Assembly: GCA_013152545.1 (NCBI GenBank) | Contig: JAADGF010000025.1 | Coordinates: forward strand, 1-55,074 | From: Gammaproteobacteria bacterium | GTDB taxonomy: Bacteria; Pseudomonadota; Gammaproteobacteria; SZUA-152 | Length of the DNA: 55,074 nt | Direction: 5' to 3' | Shown here: positions 16,836 to 24,829 of the stretch, one piece after another | How the letters are laid out: every line of letters starts with the position of its first letter | Position numbering within the stretch: position 1 is the stretch's first letter | The notes under the pieces: generated by a model | What the model was told of the DNA's origin: nothing | Database searches by the model: none | The model's input: the letters and a program-made list of their open reading frames with translations, nothing else | Program-made: the position numbers and the translations under genes

Positions 16836-18287
16836 ATGCAACGTTCAGTGATTCAACGAATTATTGGTTTATTGCTGATGCTGTTTAGTCTGACCTTGCT
16901 GCCGCCTGGGCTAGTGGGGGTCATTTATGGTGATGGCGAAATTTTGCCTTTTTTGAGCGCCTTTGTGGTAACACTCATAACGGGTGTCATTTTGTGGTTT
17001 CCTGTCAGAAAGTTCCGAAAAGACTTGCGCATTCGTGATGGCTTTATTGTCGTGGTAACGTTTTGGGTGGTGCTTGGTATTTCAGGTTCTTTACCTTTTT
17101 ATTTTGCTGAGAGTCCATCGCTATCGCTGACCGATTCGGTATTTGAGTCGATATCCGGGTTAACCACAACGGGAGCAACCGTGATTACCGGCATTGATGA
17201 GTTGCCGCATTCCATTCTGTATTATCGGCAACAATTACAGTGGTTGGGTGGTATGGGTATCATCGTGCTGGCAGTGGCGATTTTACCCATGCTGGGTATT
17301 GGGGGTATGCAGCTATATCGTGCTGAGACACCTGGTCCCATGAAGGATAATAAGCTAACACCGCGTATTACTGAAACAGCCAAAGCGCTATGGTATATCT
17401 ATCTGGGTTTAACTGTCGCATGTGCAATTGCTTACTGGTTGGCGGGAATGAGTGGTTTCGATGCGTTGGCGCACAGTTTTTCCACCGTTGCCATTGGCGG
17501 ATTTTCAACTCACGATGCTAGTATGGGCTATTTTAACAGCACCACGATAGAAATGGTTGCTGTGGTGTTCATGCTATTGGCTGGTGTTAATTTTTCTTTG
17601 CACTTTCTTTCCTGGCGTTCATTGAGTCTTAAACCGTATTTGCGTGACTCTGAAGTACAAACCTATTTTCTGATTTTGGGTATAGTGACAACCATTACGG
17701 TTGCCTACTTGTATATGTCGAACACATTCGATAGTTTTGGTAGTGCGCTGCATCATGGTATCTTTCAGGCTGTATCCATCGGTACTACCAGTGGTTTTAC
17801 GACGGCTGAATATTATGCTTGGCCGGGGTTTTTGCCGGTATTATTATTGTTTTCCAGTTTTATTGGCGGTTGTGCGGGATCGACTGGCGGCGGACTAAAA
17901 GTGATACGTTTCCTGATGTTGTTTAAACAGGGTATCCGTGAAATTACACGCTTGATTCACCCCAGTGCGTTAATTTCTGTAAAAATTGGTAACAAGCCCC
18001 TGCCTGAGCGTGTGATTAATGCGGTGTGGGGGTTTTTCTCGCTGTATGTTGCATCGTTCGTACTGTTAATGTTAATGCTTATGTCTACCGGGGTGGATCA
18101 TATTACGTCATTTTCAGCAGTTGCAGCTTGTATGAATAATCTGGGGCCGGGCCTGGGTGCTGTGGGTGCCCATTATGGTGATATCAATGATGCATCGAAA
18201 TGGGTATTGTGTTTTGCAATGTTATTAGGGCGTTTGGAAATTTTTACCCTTTTAGTGTTATTTACTCCCGGATTTTGGCGTAAATAG
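16836..18287 (+). CDS. trkH: Trk system potassium uptake channel TrkH
   Basis: This 483-aa inner-membrane protein is the potassium-translocating subunit partnered by TrkA. The sequence shows four repeated membrane-pore-membrane units. Selectivity-filter-like stretches include S-G-L-T-T-T-G-A-T, S-T-V-A-I-G-G-F-S-T-H, G-T-T-S-G-F-T-T-A and M-N-N-L-G-P-G-L-G. The S-F-I-G-G-C-A-G-S-T-G-G-G-L-K-V segment typical of TrkH/TrkG is present. The length matches E. coli TrkH (483 aa). The next gene begins 16 bp downstream and may be co-transcribed. Confidence 0.97.
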   Translation: MQRSVIQRIIGLLLMLFSLTLLPPGLVGVIYGDGEILPFLSAFVVTLITGVILWFPVRKFRKDLRIRDGFIVVVTFWVVLGISGSLPFYFAESPSLSLTDSVFESISGLTTTGATVITGIDELPHSILYYRQQLQWLGGMGIIVLAVAILPMLGIGGMQLYRAETPGPMKDNKLTPRITETAKALWYIYLGLTVACAIAYWLAGMSGFDALAHSFSTVAIGGFSTHDASMGYFNSTTIEMVAVVFMLLAGVNFSLHFLSWRSLSLKPYLRDSEVQTYFLILGIVTTITVAYLYMSNTFDSFGSALHHGIFQAVSIGTTSGFTTAEYYAWPGFLPVLLLFSSFIGGCAGSTGGGLKVIRFLMLFKQGIREITRLIHPSALISVKIGNKPLPERVINAVWGFFSLYVASFVLLMLMLMSTGVDHITSFSAVAACMNNLGPGLGAVGAHYGDINDASKWVLCFAMLLGRLEIFTLLVLFTPGFWRK

Positions 18288-18303
18288 GAAAGGACTAAAC
18301 TCT

Positions 18304-18936
18304 ATGAATTCACCGCCGCCAGCAATACAACAACTAACTGCACCGTCATCAAGCCAAAACAGCGCGCGTATAAAATGGAACAAACGTTATCTTTGCAACA
18401 CAGATTCTTCTCCGGCATTTGAGCCAGCCCTGGTTTTATTGGAGTATGCGCACTTGTTGCCAGGGTCTGGCAGGGCTTTGGAGGTTGCCTGTGGGTTAGG
18501 CGGCAATACCCTGTTTTTGGCACGCAGGATGTTTGAGGTTGATGCCTGGGATATATCGGATGTTGCGATTGGTCGTTTGATTCAACGGGCAGGTCAAGAA
18601 AAACTGGCAATAACTGCCGAAACCAGGGATGTTTTGCGCCACCCGCCAGCGCCAAAATGTTACGATGTTATTGTGGTCAGCCGTTTTTTAGAGCGAGCAA
18701 TGATACCGAATTTAATACAAGCTTTGAGGCCGAAAGGCTTGATTTTTTATCAGACATTTATAAAAGATAAAGACCCCTGCGTGGGTCCTAAAAATCCGGC
18801 TTATTTATTAGGTGAAAATGAATTACTTACACTTTTTTCGAGATTAAAGGTGGTGCTTTATCGCGAGGAAGGCCAGCTTGGTGATTGCCATCAGGGGTTA
18901 CGTAATGAGGCGATGTTGGTTGCACAAAATTGGTAG
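18304..18936 (+). CDS. SAM-dependent methyltransferase, TehB-like
   Basis: A 210-aa soluble class I methyltransferase. The opening I-K-W-N-K-R-Y and the motif A-L-E-V-A-C-G-L-G-G-N-T (residues 59-70) identify the S-adenosylmethionine-binding site, followed by V-D-A-W-D-I-S and D-V-I-V-V-S-R-F-L. The C-terminal I-F-Y-Q-T-F and N-E-A-M-L-V-A resemble the small tellurite-resistance/thiopurine-type methyltransferases often annotated TehB-like. The substrate is unknown. It starts 16 bp after trkH behind AGGAAAGGA, a good ribosome-binding site, and ends before a hairpin that separates it from convergent cysB. Confidence 0.85.
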   Translation: MNSPPPAIQQLTAPSSSQNSARIKWNKRYLCNTDSSPAFEPALVLLEYAHLLPGSGRALEVACGLGGNTLFLARRMFEVDAWDISDVAIGRLIQRAGQEKLAITAETRDVLRHPPAPKCYDVIVVSRFLERAMIPNLIQALRPKGLIFYQTFIKDKDPCVGPKNPAYLLGENELLTLFSRLKVVLYREEGQLGDCHQGLRNEAMLVAQNW

Positions 18937-19071
18937 TTTTACCCAGAAAGTACGGAGTTTGTCGGATGTGAGGGAGCGTTTTCAACGTTGTTGTCGGCGA
19001 TACTATAGGAATACGTTGAGTGGTTATCGCGAAGCGATGTCATACGGCCATTTTTTCCGCTGTGTAGTGTA

Positions 19072-19104
19072 TTAAATGGAATGCTGAATCTGCATTCCAT
19101 TTAA
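19072..19104. terminator. Bidirectional terminator hairpin between methyltransferase and cysB
   Basis: TTAAATGGAATGC (19072-19084) pairs perfectly with 19092-19104 around a 7-nt loop, in the gap between convergent genes. AT-rich outer pairs give short T/A runs on both strands, consistent with bidirectional termination. Confidence 0.7.
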
Positions 19105-19150
19105 AAGACACTCGACTAGAGAACCTTGGGCAGGTTAGCACAGGTATTGG

Positions 19151-20107
19151 TTAAACGTGATCATGTTGTTTTTTTGCCGGGTCGGTATTCCCTTGAATCG
19201 CCCTTTCAACCACTTCGCGGGTGATGTCGGGTGACAGGTAATTTATGAGAGCATAAACGTAGTCACGCAAGTGTTTGCCACGGTGTAAACAAATATAGGT
19301 TGTACCCGATTCAAACAAGTGGCTGGCATCAATCACTTTTAATTCCTGGTCTTTTTCACTGTCAATGGAGCTACCGGCAACCAGTCCAACACCCAAGCCG
19401 AGTTTAACGTAAGTTTTAATAATGTCGGAGTCTTGCGCCGTCAGTGAAATATTTGTCATCAAGCCTTTTTCATCAAATGCCGTGGTAATGGAAGAACGGC
19501 TAACAAATGCATAATCATATGTTACCAATGGGTATGTAGCGAGAGACTCCAGAGTTAACGGGGTTGCATTGAGTAAAGGGTGATCCTGCAAGGTAATCGC
19601 CACCAGTTCCCAGGTACGATATGGCAGCATAATCAGTTCGTCAGGCACGTTTTCTGGCGCTGTGGTAATAGCTAAGTCTGCTGTGCGCGACACAACCATT
19701 TCGGTGAGTTGCTCTGGGTCACCTTGGTGTATACGCAACTGGATGCCAGGATATTGGCTGGAAAATTTTCTAATTAACGGTGGTAAACTATGGTGCGCAT
19801 GAGCGTGTATCGTCGCGATGGAAAGTGTTCCACGGCTTTGGTCATTGAGTTGCTCACTAATTTGATGAATGTTTTCAGCTTCGCACAATATTTTTTCAGC
19901 CATTTCAATGATTGTTCGTCCAGATGGCGTGATGTTCACTAAACGCTTCCCATGGCGTTCAAAAATTTGCACATTCAGTTCTTCCTCAAGAAGCCGGATC
20001 TGGGTACTGATTCCTGACTGCGCTGTATGGAGTCGCTCAGCGGCGCTGGACACATTTAGGCCACGTCGGGCCACTTCACATATATATCTGAGTTGCTGTA
20101 GTTTCAT
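19151..20107 (-). CDS. cysB: LysR-family transcriptional regulator CysB
   Basis: This 318-aa regulator activates sulfate assimilation and cysteine synthesis genes and responds to O- or N-acetylserine. The N-terminal winged helix (M-K-L-Q-Q-L-R-Y-I-C-E-V, then L-N-V-S-S-A-A-E-R-L) and the effector domain (P-L-V-T-Y-D-Y-A-F, D-S-D-I-I-K-T-Y-V-K-L-G-L-G-V-G-L-V-A) match CysB rather than generic LysR proteins. The length is close to that of E. coli CysB (324 aa). Position 33 of the DNA-binding helix reads Q-S-G-I-S where E. coli has Q-P-G-I-S. No cys structural genes lie in the window, so it acts in trans. It is divergent from a Sel1 protein gene across 310 bp. Confidence 0.93.
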   Translation of the reverse strand: MKLQQLRYICEVARRGLNVSSAAERLHTAQSGISTQIRLLEEELNVQIFERHGKRLVNITPSGRTIIEMAEKILCEAENIHQISEQLNDQSRGTLSIATIHAHAHHSLPPLIRKFSSQYPGIQLRIHQGDPEQLTEMVVSRTADLAITTAPENVPDELIMLPYRTWELVAITLQDHPLLNATPLTLESLATYPLVTYDYAFVSRSSITTAFDEKGLMTNISLTAQDSDIIKTYVKLGLGVGLVAGSSIDSEKDQELKVIDASHLFESGTTYICLHRGKHLRDYVYALINYLSPDITREVVERAIQGNTDPAKKQHDHV

Positions 20108-20417
20108 GGCGTATTGTCTTATCCAATAATGTCTGTCCCTTATCTTAGACGACGATTTAAATATTAGCCAATAATATTTTAATTTTTCTATAAATTACTG
20201 ATTTAAGCGATATGGAATGGCTGAAATGCATGCGTTGATCTTAATAAATCATCTAAATCGATTTGTTTTGTTTGCGGAGTTGTGGAGGCGATCCCATTTT
20301 GAATATATATCACTCATCTAAATATCAAGATATTCAGTGTTGGGACGTATATAAAATGAACAATTTTAACACTGCTTTGCGGTGTGCTGAACGAAAGTGA
20401 GAGGAGTTGTAATTTAG
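20108..20417. other. Divergent cysB / Sel1-gene promoter region
   Basis: This is an AT-rich 310-bp region with no gene. It must hold both divergent promoters and possibly a CysB autoregulatory site, since cysB is commonly autoregulated. I cannot define the operator, because CysB sites are degenerate. Confidence 0.4.
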
Positions 20418-21236
20418 ATGTATACCGTATGCCATCATTTAAAAAAAATAGCGTTAGGAACCAGTCTTTTTATCGTTGCCTCAGCGGCTGATGCTAGCCA
20501 CTACGATGATGGTTTAATGGCCTACGTATCGGGGGATTATTACATTGCTGCTCAACATTTTCGGCAAGCGGTCGTCAATGGTGAAATTGGTGCCAGCCAT
20601 ATGTTGATGCGTTTGCATCAACAAGGTAAAGGGGTGCTTCGCGATAGTGTAGAGGCGTTTAAATGGACAAAAAAAGCGGCTGAAAACCATATTGCCCAAG
20701 CACAACTTGAGCTGGCTGATTGCTATCTAAACGGTAATGGCACGACGGTGGATGTCGAGAAAGCGATGAAATGGTATCAGGCAGCAGCGCAACAAGGGTT
20801 ACATATTGCGTATTATAAGCTGGCTGAGCTTTATGATATTGGGTTGCTGGTTTCTGCCGACAAAAAAGAAGCGCAACGGTTATACAGCATTGCCGCTTCC
20901 GAGTACGATGTGTATGCGCAGAAAGGTGATGCAGCATCACAAAATACGCTGGCATTGATGTATGAACACGCTAAAGGTGTTAAAACCAATATGAAACGGG
21001 CATTGGCCTGGTACAAAAAATCAGCAATGCAGGATTATGCTGAGGCTCAGTTCAATTTAGGTCGATTGTTAGCTGGTGTTGATGGTGTCGATAAAAATAT
21101 AGAACAAGCTGCTTATTGGTTACATAAAGCATCAAGCCAAGGTCTGCAAAAAGCCAAGCAAGCATTGGTGACGTTGGAAGAGGAGCACGGCATTAGTGTT
21201 GCCATGACCCTAACTTCATCAGTTGAGCGCTTATAA
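20418..21236 (+). CDS. Exported Sel1-repeat (tetratricopeptide-like) protein
   Basis: A 272-aa protein with a signal peptide (basic residues, hydrophobic run I-A-L-G-T-S-L-F-I-V, cleavage after A-D-A or A-S). About five Sel1-like repeats of roughly 36 residues follow, each with the A-x-x-x-L-G/A-x-x-Y/L...G-V...A-x-x-W-Y-x-x-A-A pattern. Examples are E-K-A-M-K-W-Y-Q-A-A-A-Q-Q-G and K-R-A-L-A-W-Y-K-K-S-A. Such solenoids are protein-protein adaptors in the periplasm or envelope. No partner is evident from the neighbours. A GAGAGGAG site precedes the ATG at a somewhat long spacing. An R3 repeat lies 75 bp downstream. Confidence 0.85.
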   Translation: MYTVCHHLKKIALGTSLFIVASAADASHYDDGLMAYVSGDYYIAAQHFRQAVVNGEIGASHMLMRLHQQGKGVLRDSVEAFKWTKKAAENHIAQAQLELADCYLNGNGTTVDVEKAMKWYQAAAQQGLHIAYYKLAELYDIGLLVSADKKEAQRLYSIAASEYDVYAQKGDAASQNTLALMYEHAKGVKTNMKRALAWYKKSAMQDYAEAQFNLGRLLAGVDGVDKNIEQAAYWLHKASSQGLQKAKQALVTLEEEHGISVAMTLTSSVERL

Positions 21237-21310
21237 GTTGCATTGAGCTTTTGAAAAAATTGAAATATTGTGTTTTTGGCACTCTCACTTAAGAAGGGTG
21301 TGTACGCTAA

Positions 21311-21476
21311 GGGTCTGTAAAGAAATAAGTTGGACAAATTGCACCGGATATCGTTTTGTCTTCAAGGCTTCCATATAGCTAAGGTGCGGAAATGGGCGCA
21401 CCCCAAGGGCACTTCTTTCAGGGCGCATACTTGTTGTATGTAACCTTTTCCGCAACGTCGAAGACGGAAGAGGACA
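21311..21476 (-). repeat. MITE-like element, family R3, copy B (inverted, one end lost)
   Basis: The terminal repeat GGGTCTGTAAAGAAATAA at 21311-21328 is the exact complement of the right ends of the copies at 13264-13420 and 29932-30164. The following bases track the complement of the longest copy, including the CCTTGGGGTGCGC block, with some deletions, up to about 21476. The other terminal repeat is missing, and a short 9-bp tandem repeat follows. This copy lies in the Sel1/lipid A acyltransferase gap, in the opposite orientation to the other two. Confidence 0.75.
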
Positions 21477-21490
21477 TGTAGAGTAGTGAT

Positions 21491-21523
21491 TTGTTGTATT
21501 TGTTGTATTTGTTGTATTTGTTG
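21491..21523. repeat. Tandem 9-bp repeat (TTGTTGTAT, just under four units)
   Basis: Three perfect copies and a partial fourth copy of TTGTTGTAT lie directly after the truncated end of R3 copy B. Such repeats arise by slippage and can vary in number between strains. No gene reads through it with confidence. Confidence 0.75.
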
Positions 21524-21548
21524 CTAGACCGAGGTTTGATTTGTGCAC

Positions 21549-22427
21549 TTAATAAATTTTTTTCTCACCGGGCGGGCGTGTTTTAAAGCGTTTATAGCTC
21601 CAAATATATTGTGCAGGTAACTGCCTAATGCAATATTCAATGCTGCGATTAAGTTGAGTTGCCGCCAGTACCAAATCAGCGCTATTAATGTTTTCAGGCG
21701 CAGGCAGAAAATGAATATGAAAGCCATAGGGTTTCGGTAGGCGTTCGGCGTAGGCAAAAACGATTGTTGCGCCGGATTTTCTTGCCAGTCGTGCTAATAA
21801 TGTCATTGTGCTGGCTTTAGTGCCAAAAAAGGGTGCGAATACATTGCCTTCCCTGCCTGGGTCCTGGTCTGGCAGGATGGCGGCCATTTCATTGTTTTTC
21901 AGTGCGCGAAGTAAGGTGCGTATTCCTTGGCTATTGGTTGGCACCAGGGTTGCCCCAAATCGTTGACGTGCAGTACGGATATACTGATCAAGTTTTTTAA
22001 AGCGGGCCGGGCGGTAAAGGCTGGTCATGGGGTAACGAATGGAGCAATAAGCGCCGACCATTTCCCATGCGCCTAAATGAGGTGCGGCTAATAGTACGCC
22101 GCGGCCTTTTGATAATGCCTCCGTAATCAACACTTCACCGCTGATTTTTGGCGCCAGATTCAATAGCGTGTTTTTATCCCCTGTCCAAAGTGGGCCAGAC
22201 TCAGTGATTGATTTATGCATTTCAATCCAGCACTGTCGCGATAAGCGTGCTTGATATTCAGGCGTAAAGTCTGGAAAACAAAGGCTTATGTTGGTTTTTA
22301 CAACATGTTTTAGTTTGCTGGGGAACAAGTAGCTTAGATATGCCAGCACAGTGCCTAAATTATAGGCGGTGCGTAACGGCAACCTCGCAAAAAAAACAAG
22401 GGCTAGTTTGGCGAGTCTATCCCGCAT
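21549..22427 (-). CDS. Lysophospholipid/lipid A acyltransferase, LpxL/HtrB family
   Basis: A 292-aa inner-membrane protein of the late lipid A acyltransferase family, which adds secondary acyl chains to Kdo-lipid A. The catalytic H-x4-E motif is H-L-G-A-W-E (His117, Glu122), preceded by G-R-G-V-L-L-A-A-P. Downstream family blocks are Y-R-P-A-R-F-K-K-L-D, A-I-L-P-D-Q-D-P-G and F-F-G-T-K-A-S-T-M-T. An N-terminal hydrophobic segment (about residues 7-34) anchors the enzyme. I cannot tell which acyl position or donor (lauroyl or myristoyl) it uses, so I give no symbol. It lies 119 bp downstream of ttcA on the same strand and could share a transcript with it. Confidence 0.9.
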   Translation of the reverse strand: MRDRLAKLALVFFARLPLRTAYNLGTVLAYLSYLFPSKLKHVVKTNISLCFPDFTPEYQARLSRQCWIEMHKSITESGPLWTGDKNTLLNLAPKISGEVLITEALSKGRGVLLAAPHLGAWEMVGAYCSIRYPMTSLYRPARFKKLDQYIRTARQRFGATLVPTNSQGIRTLLRALKNNEMAAILPDQDPGREGNVFAPFFGTKASTMTLLARLARKSGATIVFAYAERLPKPYGFHIHFLPAPENINSADLVLAATQLNRSIEYCIRQLPAQYIWSYKRFKTRPPGEKKIY

Positions 22428-22546
22428 AGTCTATAAATAGAAAAAAATAACAATGAGTAAACGATTGCTTAATAAGAATGTATGCTGAAACATGCCTGAT
22501 GCTCATGCCTTTCATGCATTGTACATCACTCTTGGGTTTGAGGTCG

Positions 22547-23341
22547 TTATTTCATGTCGACATCTGATGCACGAACATAATAGTCTTGGTTTAACAGGGG
22601 GCGCATCGTTGTCAGCAAGTTTTTAAATAAATTGCGATTACTTTTTTCCTCTTCAAGCAGTAAGTCTTTCATGTGTTGGCGTTGTGTTGGCATTTTGAAA
22701 CATGCAGGGCAACTGTCTTTAACCAAGGGTAAGCCGTTTTCTCTGGCAAAGGATGTTGTTTGTCGTTCACGCACATAAATCAAGGGTCTTACGATACGTA
22801 AATCGCCAGCGTCATTGGTATAGTTGGCTTTCATTGTGCGTAATTGTCCACCATGAAAGGCTGATAATAAGAAACTTTCCGCAAGATCATCCAGGTGTTG
22901 GCCCAAGACTAATACATTATAGCCTTCCCGTCGGGCGGTAGCATACATGATGCCTCTTTTCATGCGCGAACAGAATGAACAGTAAGACGCTTTTCCCATG
23001 TGCTCCACAGCACGTTGCATAATCGGTTGGGATTGATAAAAAAACTTAACCCCCAGGGTTTTCATATAATCAATCAAATGAGATGGGTCATATCCCTCAA
23101 CTTGCGGATCAATCGTTACAGCACCAACTTCAAATCCGATAGGGGCGTTACGTTTCAGGTGCAATAAAATATGCAATAGCGTTAAAGAGTCTTTACCACC
23201 GGAAACCGCCACTAATACACGGTCACCGCCCTTGATCATCTGATAATCAGCAATGGCTCTGCCAATGGGGCGTAATAGCGACTTGGGAGGTTTGATTGAG
23301 GTTGCGGAAATAGTTGAGGTCATTGTGTTGGTTTTATTCAT
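22547..23341 (-). CDS. ttcA: tRNA 2-thiocytidine(32) biosynthesis protein TtcA
   Basis: An iron-sulfur PP-loop ATPase that thiolates cytidine 32 of certain tRNAs. From the ATG at 23341 it is 264 aa. The PP-loop S-G-G-K-D-S-L is at residues 47-53, the cluster-binding C-S-F-C at 121-124 (followed by R-M-K-R-G), and the later cysteine lies in C-P-A-C-F-K. The block L-G-Q-H-L-D-D-L-A-E is typical of the family. A further in-frame ATG (23323) and an upstream TTG (23386) are alternative starts, none with a clear ribosome-binding site. The upstream 880 bp is gene-free. Confidence 0.95.
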   Translation of the reverse strand: MNKTNTMTSTISATSIKPPKSLLRPIGRAIADYQMIKGGDRVLVAVSGGKDSLTLLHILLHLKRNAPIGFEVGAVTIDPQVEGYDPSHLIDYMKTLGVKFFYQSQPIMQRAVEHMGKASYCSFCSRMKRGIMYATARREGYNVLVLGQHLDDLAESFLLSAFHGGQLRTMKANYTNDAGDLRIVRPLIYVRERQTTSFARENGLPLVKDSCPACFKMPTQRQHMKDLLLEEEKSNRNLFKNLLTTMRPLLNQDYYVRASDVDMK

Positions 23342-24219
23342 GTTCGTGTTTAGCTGTGGCGTGCGGAGCAGGCATTGGTTAATCAAAAATTCATTTTATT
23401 AAATCTAAATTCATCAGTTGAAGCTACTGCGAACATCTACCGTACGGAGCTTAAAGTATTTTTCAGAACAGCTTGAATTTGCCTAAAGCACCTATTGTTG
23501 ACGCCGTATGGGTGATATGCTTTTGTCCAAAATAACCTAAAAAATACTTTATTTTCCGCCTTTTAGTCGCTCTTGTTACGACTCAACTGATGGCTTTAGG
23601 GTAAAGCTTTATATAGCCAAGGCGATTCGAGTTTGGCGTTATCGCATAATACCGGGTTGATTCCATGGCTGTGTTAAAATTCTTTGTAATAGGTCGGTTA
23701 GTTCCCCCGTTATTTTACCTAACCACGAAATAAACCGAGTAGATACTCCTCATCTAAATCTTAATCGCTTTGGGTGTATTATAAAACGATAGTGTTATAA
23801 ATATAAGCATTACAAAATAGAAGCACTACAAAATATAAGTGCTATTGCTGAAAATGGGCTTGATAATAAGCTAAAAAAACAAATTTAGCGTGGAAAGCGT
23901 CTTGATTGCTAACGTCTGTTTTAGTGACTTACATTCTTATTATATATGGTTTTGTGAGGTTCAGTTGTTTTTCAAATGATTAAGTTTAAAATTTAAGTGA
24001 TTTGTCTAAATCAGGCGAAATAACCTCAAGGAGTGATGGCGCTGGGGTAGCCATGCGAAAGAGGCGCTTGAATGCAAAAATATGTCGATATTTTAGATTG
24101 AACGATGCAACTCCGCAAGAGTGAGTGCACCTATGAATATTCACGCCATTTTGTCTTACTGCTTCGATATGGCTAATAACCTCAATTAATTTTGGAAAAA
24201 TACAGGAAGGAAATGAATA
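23342..24219. other. Long AT-rich gene-free region between divergent ttcA and rhodanese genes
   Basis: No supportable gene lies in these 878 bases. Near 23795-23845 a run of imperfect direct repeats occurs, built on ACAAAATA-(T/G)AAG-(C/T)(A/G)C. A compact GC-richer stretch at about 24030-24080 contains the small hairpin ATGGC-GCTGGGGTA-GCCAT and might be a structured leader of the rhodanese mRNA. I do not recognise a known riboswitch in it. Promoters for both flanking genes must be here. Confidence 0.35.
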
Positions 24220-24648
24220 ATGTCAGAAAGTAAAGTGCAACCCATTATGCCAAAAGATGCTTATGAATTGTCACAAAACACGTCCAGTGCACTATTAATT
24301 GATGTACGTTCTGGTATGGAGTTTCTTTTTGTAGGGCATCCTGTGGGCGCTATTCATGTGCCATGGATTGATGAGCCTGATTGGACGATAAACCCGGATT
24401 TTGTTAAGCATGTGCGTCAGGTTATGTTGGGTGGTATGGCCGGTGCAACCGAAGGTGGTGGTGCGCCAGTGTTATTAATTTGCCGCTCGGGAAAACGCTC
24501 ATTGGAGGCGGGTGCTGAGCTTGTAAGGTCAGGTTTTTCAGAAGTTTACAATATTTTAGAAGGTTTTGAAGGGGAATTGAATGATGTTCATCAACGTAGT
24601 TCTCAAGGGGGGTGGCGGTTTCATGGTTTGCCTTGGGAGCAGTGTTAG
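24220..24648 (+). CDS. Rhodanese-like sulfurtransferase domain protein
   Basis: A 142-aa single-domain rhodanese. The catalytic loop is C-R-S-G-K-R-S with active-site Cys88, preceded by V-L-L-I, and the domain opens with L-L-I-D-V-R-S-G-M-E-F. An insertion (H-V-R-Q-V-M-L-G-G-M-A-G-A-T-E) sits before the active-site strand, as in stand-alone rhodaneses of this class. Such proteins carry persulfide sulfur to acceptors such as thiolation pathways or thioredoxin. The acceptor here is unknown. AGGAAGGAAATG provides a strong ribosome-binding region. It is followed by metH on the same strand after 181 bp. Sulfur-related genes (ttcA, metH, cysB) are loosely grouped nearby. Confidence 0.9.
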   Translation: MSESKVQPIMPKDAYELSQNTSSALLIDVRSGMEFLFVGHPVGAIHVPWIDEPDWTINPDFVKHVRQVMLGGMAGATEGGGAPVLLICRSGKRSLEAGAELVRSGFSEVYNILEGFEGELNDVHQRSSQGGWRFHGLPWEQC

Positions 24649-24829
24649 CGACAGGGTGGCGTTGACTTGACCCGTTGGTCTTAAACTAAAGAGTTAAAAC
24701 AGCCCCTATTCTGGGTTTCCGTGGTAGAATGCTCGGCTTTTTAAAAAACGCGCTTAGCGTCAAAGTTGGTAAGTTTTAATAACCTATTGATATAACGCTA
24801 TATTCTGACATTTCCAAAAAGGTGATAAT

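Noticed and set aside
23577..23605. TACGA(C/T)TCAACTGATG motif shared with 51559-51592
   Set aside because: About 18 matching bases of 22 with gaps beyond. Matches of this quality are expected by chance in a window this size.
24649..24829. Cobalamin or SAM riboswitch upstream of metH
   Set aside because: The 181-bp leader shows no box resembling the conserved cobalamin or SAM riboswitch cores. A TGGTAGAAT extended -10-like sequence near 24722 is suggestive of a promoter, but no matching -35 was found.
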